In this document: positions 1 to 4,888 of the stretch, piece by piece | How positions within the stretch are numbered: position 1 is the first letter of the stretch | Layout: each line of letters begins with the position of its first letter | DNA from: Gammaproteobacteria bacterium | GTDB lineage: Bacteria > Pseudomonadota > Gammaproteobacteria > GCA-001735895 | Length of the DNA: 5,945 bases | Direction of reading: 5' to 3' | NCBI GenBank assembly: GCA_021767985.1 | Contig: JAASSH010000161.1 | Span: forward strand, 1 to 5,945 | The notes under the pieces: model-generated | The model's database searches: none | What the model saw: the letters and a program-made list of their open reading frames with translations, nothing else | What the model was told of the DNA's origin: nothing | Translations under genes and position numbers: made by a program

Positions 1-848
1 GGCTGGTCGGCAGTGGATTGTCGCCGCTGTCCAGGCTGGCGCGACAGGTAAGCGACATCGACGAATCAAGCCTCGATGCCCGCCTGACGCATGAAGGCAA
101 GCAAAGTATCGAGATCGCGCCGATCGAAGACCAGTTGAACCATTTACTCGAGCGCCTGCAATCCGCGTTCGAACGCGAAAAGCGTTTTTCCTCAAATGTC
201 GCGCACGAGCTGCGCACCCCGCTATCCGAGCTGAAAACCCTGGCCGAGGTTGCCGCAATGGTACCCGACGATCCCGGGCAGCTTGCCCAGTTTTTCCAGG
301 ACGTCGGTGAAATCTCCGGGCAAATGGAAAAAATCGTCATCACGCTGCTCGAACTCGCGCGTTCGGAGGCCGGCCTGCTGCGCAGCGATCCGGAAGAAAT
401 CGAGCTGTCCGTCTACTGCGACGAAGTCTGGCAGCATGCGATCAACGGTCAGGGCTCTGGAAAATCGCTGGCGAAAAACATCCCCGAGGGCCTGGTGATA
501 AGTACGGATCGCGAGAAGCTCGGGATGATACTCAGCAACCTGTTTATCAACGCGGTTAGTTACAGCCCGGACAACGCCGAAATTCAGATTGCCGCCGAAG
601 TTCGTAACGATAATGTCGTGCTAGAAGTGAAAAACGCGTCGATCGACCTGAAACCCGAAGATATCGTGCACATGAAGGATCGCTTCTGGCGCAAACAACA
701 GGCGCGTGATGACAGCGGCCATTCAGGCCTCGGCCTGACGCTGGTCGATGCGCTCGCCAGGGTCATGAAGCTGGACGTCGACCTGCAACTCGATAATCAG
801 CGGAACTTCATGGTCACTATTTCGGGGATACAGCCATCGCTGCACTAG
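1..848 (+). CDS. Sensor histidine kinase, C-terminal part (5' end outside window)
   Basis: Membrane sensor kinase of a two-component system; it would autophosphorylate on a histidine and pass the phosphate to an OmpR-family response regulator. The reading frame is open from base 3, so the gene starts upstream; a TTG at 18 lies inside the HAMP region and is not a believable start. Visible in order: a HAMP linker (about bases 18-170), the HisKA dimerisation helix with H-box NVAHELRTPL (phosphoacceptor His at 204-206), and a HATPase domain with N-box NLFINAVSYSP (about 531-563), F-box-like DRFWRK and G2 box SGLGLTLV (about 720-746). The usual G1 box (DxGxG) is replaced by KNASIDL. The DRFWRK and SGLGL arrangement resembles QseC/PmrB-like kinases from memory. 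The TAG stop is 13 bases from the end of the convergent outer-membrane gene, and no clear terminator separates them. The sensor domain and its ligand cannot be seen. Confidence 0.93.
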   Translation, partial: LVGSGLSPLSRLARQVSDIDESSLDARLTHEGKQSIEIAPIEDQLNHLLERLQSAFEREKRFSSNVAHELRTPLSELKTLAEVAAMVPDDPGQLAQFFQDVGEISGQMEKIVITLLELARSEAGLLRSDPEEIELSVYCDEVWQHAINGQGSGKSLAKNIPEGLVISTDREKLGMILSNLFINAVSYSPDNAEIQIAAEVRNDNVVLEVKNASIDLKPEDIVHMKDRFWRKQQARDDSGHSGLGLTLVDALARVMKLDVDLQLDNQRNFMVTISGIQPSLH

Positions 849-861
849 CGCTGCCAGCAGA

Positions 862-2205
862 TCAAAACTCGTAGACAAATTCAATTTTAGTGAAAGTGCC
901 GATTTCGTCCGAGAAGCCCTCGTAAGCGCTACCCGGATCGAATTCGGCCGCGGTCAGGATAATTTCAAGCCCGCCACGGGCCTCGATGGTAACCACCAGG
1001 TCGGTTTCCCGTCCCAGGTCGCGACTGTTGCCGGAGGGATCGATTTCAATGCTCACGTTACGCATTTCGTCGGCCAGTTCGTCTTGCTCGTACTCGTAAC
1101 GCAACAACGCAATCTCAACGTCCTCGCTGACTTCCCATTCGACCCCGATCAAATCGACGACCAGATTCGATAGTTCGGGCTGGTAAAACTCGCCGAAGGA
1201 TTCGGATTCGCCCTGCAGTCCCGATTGCCGGAACGAATCGTCCCGATTGTTATCGGGATTGCTGTCGCCCGAGCCCGTCGCTCTGCCCAGAATAAAGCTC
1301 CAGTCATCCAGCGCGAGCGGCGTCCAGCTGATCAAATAGCTTTGCGCGCTTCCTTCTACCCTGTTCTGTTCTCGTTCGACGACCTCTGACGACCCGGCAA
1401 CCGGGTCATCGAATTCATACACCGTTTCGTCGCCGCTGACTTCGGCGACATGCAGCTCGATCTCGAATTCGCCTACCGACTCGACTTCGAACTCGCCGAG
1501 GTAGCTGACGCCGGTCCATTCGAGGTCGGCATCTTCCTCGTCGATTTTATCGTAATCCTCGAACTCGCCAACATTATACGATTGCGAATTATCGGTTTGG
1601 TCGAGGTAATAAAAAATCAGCGAATGACCTGGATTGAATTCCCATGCCAGACTCAACATGATACGCCTGACGTCTTCGAATTCCGGATCGATAAAATCGA
1701 CCCCGGTCGATTCCCTGGCCTGCTCCTCGGCCAATACCAGCATCGCCTCGAGATCACCGTAGGTCGAATCAAGACTAACCGCATCCAGTTCCTCGTCCCA
1801 CCATAGCCACCACTCGCTGGCACTGATGAACTCCATACGCCCGATATGCAACTCGGACTTGATGGATTCGCCAAAGAAATATCCGAATCCCATTTGTTTG
1901 CGCTCAAGGCCGGATACATCTTCCTCCACCCCCGAATTTTCCACGGTTTCGGTTTCGTCGATCAGGATACCGGTAAAGAAAAGGTAGGAATTTTCAGTTA
2001 GCTGATACTCGAGGCTGAACTCGAACTCATAGTCTTCTTCCACCAGCCGATCTTCAGCCGAATCGCTGCCCAGGCTGAGGCCCTCGAGCGCCGAACGCTC
2101 CAGGTCGATTTGAAAAGAGTAATCCAGGGGACCACCGCTTTCTGCGGCAACCGGGGACAGGTAAAACAAACCAGAGGCAAGGAGTACAACAAACAGCTTT
2201 CGCAT
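862..2205 (-). CDS. Outer-membrane beta-barrel protein, alginate-export (AlgE-like) family
   Basis: Predicted outer-membrane channel of 447 residues. The ATG at 2205 is preceded by TGAGGA (2213-2218) at good spacing. Residues 1-21 form a Sec signal peptide (MRK, hydrophobic core, PVAA) with likely cleavage before ESGG. The mature chain alternates polar and hydrophobic residues, as beta-strands do, and ends in the aromatic FVYEF expected for insertion by the BAM machinery. Residues about 121-142 (IGRMEF, then SEWWLWWDEELDAV) match the conserved 'GRQ...EWxxDENLDAV' type segment I recall from alginate-export family barrels. The protein is unusually rich in Asp and Glu. No alginate biosynthesis gene is visible, so the substrate is unknown and the family name should not be read as function. 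Neighbours are the convergent sensor kinase and, upstream on the same strand, a PepSY-domain gene across a 254-base gap. A general porin or another substrate-specific channel are alternatives. Confidence 0.8.
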   Translation of the reverse strand: MRKLFVVLLASGLFYLSPVAAESGGPLDYSFQIDLERSALEGLSLGSDSAEDRLVEEDYEFEFSLEYQLTENSYLFFTGILIDETETVENSGVEEDVSGLERKQMGFGYFFGESIKSELHIGRMEFISASEWWLWWDEELDAVSLDSTYGDLEAMLVLAEEQARESTGVDFIDPEFEDVRRIMLSLAWEFNPGHSLIFYYLDQTDNSQSYNVGEFEDYDKIDEEDADLEWTGVSYLGEFEVESVGEFEIELHVAEVSGDETVYEFDDPVAGSSEVVEREQNRVEGSAQSYLISWTPLALDDWSFILGRATGSGDSNPDNNRDDSFRQSGLQGESESFGEFYQPELSNLVVDLIGVEWEVSEDVEIALLRYEYEQDELADEMRNVSIEIDPSGNSRDLGRETDLVVTIEARGGLEIILTAAEFDPGSAYEGFSDEIGTFTKIEFVYEF

Positions 2206-2224
2206 GGATCGATCCTCAGTAATT

Positions 2225-2257
2225 CTTCAGACAGGCGGAATACAATATTCCCTGAAG
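2225..2257 (-). promoter_or_regulatory. Nested inverted repeat upstream of the outer-membrane barrel gene
   Basis: On the + strand an inner palindrome GGAATA-CAA-TATTCC (2237-2251) has perfect 6-bp arms. It is framed by a second perfect pair, CTTCAG (2225-2230) and CTGAAG (2252-2257), with six unpaired bases on one side. The element ends 7 bases before the ribosome binding site and 19 bases before the start codon of the barrel gene. It could fold in the 5' leader of that mRNA or be a repressor operator. The sequence does not decide between these, and no factor is recognised. Confidence 0.45.
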
Positions 2258-2399
2258 CTTGAGACCTGCGAGAACAAGTTTTTAGCTTCGCTTGCTCCAG
2301 ACCCTCTATACGACTGTTTTTAAAGGAGATTTCGCGAGAACTTCAACAGAGAATAGCAAAGCGCGACGGCATTGCAAACGAAAAACGGATCTAGTTCCA

Positions 2400-2422
2400 C
2401 CCGCCAGAGCCCGCTGGCAGGG
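2400..2422 (-). terminator. Possible weak terminator hairpin downstream of the PepSY gene
   Basis: CCC and GCCAG (2400-2407) pair with CTGGC and GGG (2414-2422) around a six-base loop, leaving a single bulged A. The hairpin lies about 40 bases past the stop of the PepSY gene on its transcript. No U-tract follows directly; a run of five T comes only about 17 bases later, so intrinsic termination would be inefficient at best. The rest of 2206-2460 shows no convincing gene or promoter. Confidence 0.28.
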
Positions 2423-2460
2423 TAACGGGCAGAATTTGTTTTTATTGCGGATTTCGGGTG

Positions 2461-2706
2461 CTAATCGTCGATATGAACCTTGATTATCTCGCCTTCGAGA
2501 CTGATGATCGCTTCCAGGTTCTCGCCACCGTGCTTGAAGTCGACTTCGTAAATTTTTTCACCCTTGTAGGTTTCCTTTTCGATCTCGGTAATTCTGGCGC
2601 CCGGATAAGCCCCCTCGATAATCGCCCTGACCTCACTCTTGCTCAGCGCAAAAACAGTTCCCGGGTGTAACAAAAATCCAATCAGTATCCATGGGCTTGC
2701 TTTCAT
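2461..2706 (-). CDS. Small periplasmic PepSY-domain protein
   Basis: An 81-residue exported protein. The start is placed at the ATG at 2706; a TTG nine bases upstream is in frame but would put TIM before the signal peptide and has no better ribosome binding site. Residues 1-20 (MKASPW, then a hydrophobic stretch ending TVFA) form a Sec signal peptide. The mature part is one PepSY-type domain: a helix (SKSEVRAIIEGAYPGARI) and then strands with GEKIYEVDFKHGG, LEAIISLEGEII and KVHID, the usual helix plus strand layout. Single-domain PepSY proteins are common beside two-component systems and outer-membrane protein genes in Proteobacteria, and are proposed to bind or modulate partners in the periplasm. 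The role here is unproven. No good Shine-Dalgarno sequence precedes either start. The gene is divergent from the acidic secreted protein and shares its 193-base upstream region. Confidence 0.85.
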   Translation of the reverse strand: MKASPWILIGFLLHPGTVFALSKSEVRAIIEGAYPGARITEIEKETYKGEKIYEVDFKHGGENLEAIISLEGEIIKVHIDD

Positions 2707-2791
2707 TATTGTCAACCGTGGCAGGTAAATTCCTGGAGCAACATGTTACAACAACCACGAATGAAAACCACGGGGTCTCCGAAGGCAAATC

Positions 2792-2830
2792 TTCAGCTAA
2801 ATTTCAGCCTGGCGTCAGCTTAATTTCAGA
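2792..2830 (+). promoter_or_regulatory. Predicted OmpR/PhoB-family response-regulator operator: four phased hexamers
   Basis: Four direct hexamers recur at an exact 11-bp period: TTCAGC at 2792-2797, TTCAGC at 2803-2808, GTCAGC at 2814-2819 and TTCAGA at 2825-2830. At a 22-bp scale the first and second pairs also match, as TCAGCTAAATTTCAG (2793) and TCAGCTTAATTTCAG (2815) with one mismatch. Direct repeats about one helical turn apart are the known binding form for winged-helix OmpR/PhoB-family regulators, which bind head to tail. The array ends 9 bases before a -10-like hexamer on the + strand, a geometry suited to activation of the downstream secreted-protein gene. Which regulator binds is inference; the partner of the nearby kinase is the obvious candidate. 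The divergent PepSY gene could also be affected. Confidence 0.62.
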
Positions 2831-2839
2831 TCTCCCGCT

Positions 2840-2845
2840 TAGGAT
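2840..2845 (+). promoter_or_regulatory. Candidate -10 element for the acidic secreted protein gene
   Basis: TAGGAT matches TATAAT at 4 of 6 positions and lies 9 bases after the last 11-bp-phased hexamer. No good -35 hexamer is present at the proper spacing; the operator takes its place, as at activator-dependent promoters. The transcript would begin near 2851-2853, giving a 5' leader of roughly 48 bases. Confidence 0.4.
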
Positions 2846-2852
2846 CTTGCGG

Positions 2853-2868
2853 TACAGGATGACCTGTA
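2853..2868 (+). promoter_or_regulatory. Inverted repeat at the predicted transcript start
   Basis: TACAGG (2853-2858) and CCTGTA (2863-2868) are exact reverse complements around ATGA. If transcription begins at about 2852, this would fold as a hairpin at the very 5' end of the mRNA, a position that can slow decay. It could instead be a repressor site over the start point. The half-site order does not fit a LexA box. Confidence 0.4.
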
Positions 2869-2885
2869 ACAACTGCACAAACGCA

Positions 2886-2891
2886 GAGGAG
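2886..2891 (+). promoter_or_regulatory. Strong ribosome binding site for the acidic secreted protein
   Basis: GAGGAG sits 8 bases before the ATG at 2900, which fixes that start and suggests efficient translation. Confidence 0.8.
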
Positions 2892-2899
2892 AAACTGAA

Positions 2900-3772
2900 A
2901 TGAAATTTAAGCAACTACCGATCATCGCGGCTATGAGTGCGCTAATAGCCGCGCCTACGTTTGCATTTGCCGAAGAGGAGCTCGAAGAAGCAGAGCTGTT
3001 TTTTGAATTAAACGACACTGATGGCGACCTTGGAATCCACGGATTTGCCGACGGTGACGCCTGGAAAGAGCTCGAAATCGAAGCTCCCAACGATCGTGAA
3101 CTAATGGAAATTGACGTCAGAAGCAGACTGAAACGTCAGGGCGTAACAGAGCTGTTTTTCGAAAGTGCGGAACCCTGCTTTCCCACAGCAGAAGACTGCG
3201 ACCCCGATGAGGCGCTCGATCCCGCAAAGTTTTTCAAACGTTTCCCCGAGGGCATATATGAAATCGAAGTAGAAACACTGGATAACGAAGAACTGGAAAA
3301 CGAGGTCTACCTTTCGCATATCATTCCGGCCGCACCCGAGGTGGCAAGCGTCGGCGGCACCAGTATTCCCCCAGAAGAAGGTGAGTGTTGGGGCGAAGTA
3401 ACGGGCGCGGTTGATGTACCCGTTGCCTGGTATCCGGTGACGATGTCGCACGCCGAAAAGCACGCTACCGACGATAAAATACCTCTGGGTAAGTTAGGTG
3501 ATGTAGACGTTATTTACTACGAATTTGTCGCCGAAATAGACGGCACGGAGCTTAAATCGTCTACTATCGTTTCGCCCGCAACCACTGAGTGGACGATCCC
3601 CGGGGAATTCATCGCTCTGGCGGAAGATGTCATGGTAGAGGATGACGAAGGAAATCTCGAACCGGTCGACGAAATCAAGTTCGAAATTCTGGTCAGGGTC
3701 GACAACGGGGATGACAATCCGGGCAACAAGAGCGCGGTCGAAAGTTGTTTCGAAACCGATATCAATGATTAA
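2900..3772 (+). CDS. Secreted, highly acidic conserved hypothetical protein
   Basis: A 290-residue exported protein of unknown function. Residues 1-24 (MKFKQL, a hydrophobic core, TFAFA) form a Sec signal peptide with likely cleavage before EEELEE. By hand count the mature chain has about 70 Asp/Glu against about 16 Lys/Arg. An N-terminal segment (residues 33-60) carries NDTDGDLGIHGFADGDAW, with a D-x-D-x-D spacing (39, 41, 43) like a calcium-binding loop but without a full EF-hand. Next come VTELFFESAEP (82-92), FFKRFPEGIYEIE (111-123) and LSHIIPAAPEV (138-148). I recall this segment order from a widespread family of uncharacterised bacterial secreted proteins. The C-terminal half, with strands such as VDVIYYEFVAEIDGTEL and TTEWTIPGEF, suggests a fibronectin-III-like beta fold. 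Four cysteines (93, 100, 163, 283) could form two disulphides. It is first in a possible two-gene operon behind the phased operator. Cation binding or an envelope-protective role is a guess. Confidence 0.85.
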   Translation: MKFKQLPIIAAMSALIAAPTFAFAEEELEEAELFFELNDTDGDLGIHGFADGDAWKELEIEAPNDRELMEIDVRSRLKRQGVTELFFESAEPCFPTAEDCDPDEALDPAKFFKRFPEGIYEIEVETLDNEELENEVYLSHIIPAAPEVASVGGTSIPPEEGECWGEVTGAVDVPVAWYPVTMSHAEKHATDDKIPLGKLGDVDVIYYEFVAEIDGTELKSSTIVSPATTEWTIPGEFIALAEDVMVEDDEGNLEPVDEIKFEILVRVDNGDDNPGNKSAVESCFETDIND

Positions 3773-3790
3773 GACCAACGTCTTGTTGAG

Positions 3791-3814
3791 ATCCTCTCCC
3801 GCAAGGGAGAGGAT
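3791..3814 (+). repeat. Perfect 10-bp palindromic hairpin with GCAA loop
   Basis: The left arm ATCCTCTCCC (3791-3800) and the right arm (3805-3814) are perfect reverse complements around GCAA, a GNRA-type tetraloop, so the RNA hairpin should be very stable. It starts 19 bases after the secreted-protein stop and ends 25 bases before the HEAT-protein start. No U-tract follows, which argues against a plain intrinsic terminator. The CTCTCCC-GCAA-GGGAGAG core resembles a palindrome I recall as scattered between genes in many proteobacterial genomes. It may stabilise the upstream message or reduce read-through into the second gene. Confidence 0.7.
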
Positions 3815-3839
3815 GTCTTCCCGGTTTGAGGTCAAGGTT

Positions 3840-4631
3840 ATGGGCACAATCAAGATCGCGGCGATCATGTTTATCACTATAGCCGCAAGCCTGATAGTTC
3901 TGCCGACGTCAGAGCCCGATAAAGCTGATTTAACGGATAGCCCTTTACCTCCCAAGATAAATAACAAGTCCGAAATGCCGGAGCCGGTGAAATCCGAGCT
4001 AAACGCAACCGTCCAATCCCAGGTAAATCGGCCCGCTGCAAAGGACATTCCCGTAATACCGAATGACGGTGCTGATCAGGTTCAACTGGCTAACTGGCCG
4101 TTGATACTATATCCGGAACTGGCCCAGATCGCGGCACTGGAAAATTTACCGGTTGATGCTGCAGTTGTAGAGCTGCTACAGATGTTATCGAACACGGACG
4201 CGGTGGTGCGATTGGCGGCCCTCGAATCGCTATCTGAAATGAACCACCACTCCTTGCTGCCAACATTCAGCTCGGCACTCGACGATTCCGAGCCACAAGT
4301 TAGAATTGTTGCGCTGCAGGCATTGGGCTCGCTCGACGACCCCATGGCGTTTAGCAGTATCGAGCCCTACCTCTTCGATCATGAGACCGACGTCAGGCTA
4401 GCCGCGATCGAAGCCCTGGCTGACCTCGAATACGAACAGGCGGCACACGCACTGGCCGGCTTATTATCGGACCAGGACGCTAAAATCAGGCAGCAGGCTG
4501 TAAACGCGCTGGGGGAGATTGGCGGCGAACAGGCGATTGCGTATCTACGGCAGGCGCGTTTCGATCCGGATGCGAACATTCGCGCCAATGCGGTCGATAC
4601 TCTCGACGAACTCGGCGGAACCACCTGGTAA
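3840..4631 (+). CDS. Membrane-anchored HEAT-repeat protein
   Basis: A 263-residue protein. The ATG at 3840 is chosen because GAGG (3828-3831) lies 8 bases upstream and because it places a hydrophobic helix at the N-terminus. The frame is open further upstream, but that part overlaps the secreted-protein gene and gives unlikely protein. Residues about 4-22 form one membrane segment or an uncleaved signal anchor. A Pro/Asn/Lys-rich linker runs to about residue 85, so the rest is probably periplasmic. From about residue 105 there are five HEAT/PBS-lyase-type repeats, each with D(x)nV/IR followed by an Ala-rich helix (RLAALESL, RIVALQAL, RLAAIEAL, RQQAVNAL, RANAVDTL). The conserved Arg recurs at 124, 155, 186, 217 and 248, exactly every 31 residues. 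Such solenoids usually bind other proteins; no catalytic site is evident. It lies 67 bases after the acidic protein on the same strand and may share its transcript. The partner is unknown. Confidence 0.85.
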   Translation: MGTIKIAAIMFITIAASLIVLPTSEPDKADLTDSPLPPKINNKSEMPEPVKSELNATVQSQVNRPAAKDIPVIPNDGADQVQLANWPLILYPELAQIAALENLPVDAAVVELLQMLSNTDAVVRLAALESLSEMNHHSLLPTFSSALDDSEPQVRIVALQALGSLDDPMAFSSIEPYLFDHETDVRLAAIEALADLEYEQAAHALAGLLSDQDAKIRQQAVNALGEIGGEQAIAYLRQARFDPDANIRANAVDTLDELGGTTW

Positions 4632-4651
4632 CGAGTTGCGCTAATATTCTT

Positions 4652-4665
4652 GCCGGCCAACCGGC
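4652..4665 (+). terminator. Possible weak terminator after the HEAT-repeat gene
   Basis: GCCGG (4652-4656) pairs with CCGGC (4661-4665) around CCAA, 20 bases past the stop codon. The following bases are only moderately T-rich (GTCGTTCATTT), so this is at best a weak intrinsic terminator. The remaining gap to 4888 contains no supported gene. Confidence 0.35.
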
Positions 4666-4716
4666 GTCGTTCATTTCCTGCTATTATGGCGCGAATCAAA
4701 CATTCGAACACAGGAT

Positions 4717-4729
4717 AACGATTATCGTT
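4717..4729. promoter_or_regulatory. 13-bp palindrome in the ligase upstream region
   Basis: AACGAT and ATCGTT are exact reverse complements about a single central T. The site lies 159 bases before the CoA-ligase start, in non-coding DNA. It has the form of a dimeric repressor site (TetR- or MarR-like size), but no regulator gene is visible and chance is possible. Confidence 0.25.
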
Positions 4730-4875
4730 GGTGGCACCCGAATCCTGCGACAGGCGCGGGATCGATCGATGCCAACCATGCACCAGAACCGAAAACATTT
4801 AAGAAGTACCCGAATTGCGACAACAAGATGAACCGATGCTCATGCGCTGAGTGGAAGTTCAAAATGCCAGGGCAT

Positions 4876-4880
4876 GGAGG
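4876..4880 (+). promoter_or_regulatory. Ribosome binding site of the CoA ligase
   Basis: GGAGG lies 8 bases before the ATG at 4889 and decides that start. An in-frame ATG at 4874 overlaps this motif and lacks a good site of its own. Confidence 0.75.
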
Positions 4881-4888
4881 TAACAGGA

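Noticed and set aside
843..870. Bidirectional terminator between the kinase and barrel genes
   Set aside because: Only three-base pairings (CTG/CAG) are present and there is no T-tract on either strand.
2292..2483. A 63-codon + strand reading frame in the gap before the PepSY gene
   Set aside because: It starts with TTG without a ribosome binding site, has low-complexity basic composition, and overlaps the PepSY gene end.
2853..2868. LexA-type SOS box reading of the TACAGG/CCTGTA repeat
   Set aside because: LexA sites have CTGT on the left and ACAG on the right; here the order is reversed and the spacing does not fit.
2691..2903. A 70-codon + strand reading frame whose TGA overlaps the ATG at 2900 (ATGA), like a translationally coupled leader peptide
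   Set aside because: Its start lies antisense inside the PepSY gene without a ribosome binding site, it runs through the phased operator and the predicted transcript start, and the protein resembles nothing known. The ATGA overlap is probably chance.
3642..3839. Upstream extension of the HEAT-repeat gene (possible starts at 3642, 3765 or 3813)
   Set aside because: The extension overlaps the secreted-protein gene in another frame and gives a Ser/Arg/Lys-rich translation typical of a shadow. The ATG at 3765 overlaps that gene's stop but lacks a proper ribosome binding site, and 3813 lies within the hairpin. The start at 3840 has both a ribosome binding site and a membrane helix directly after it.
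3494..4048. A 184-codon - strand reading frame opposite the secreted and HEAT-protein genes
   Set aside because: It is antisense to two well-supported genes, crosses their junction and the hairpin, and shows no domain pattern.
4379..4798. A 139-codon - strand reading frame reaching into the gap before the ligase
   Set aside because: Most of it is antisense to the HEAT repeats, and the non-overlapping N-terminal part shows no signal, motif or ribosome binding site.
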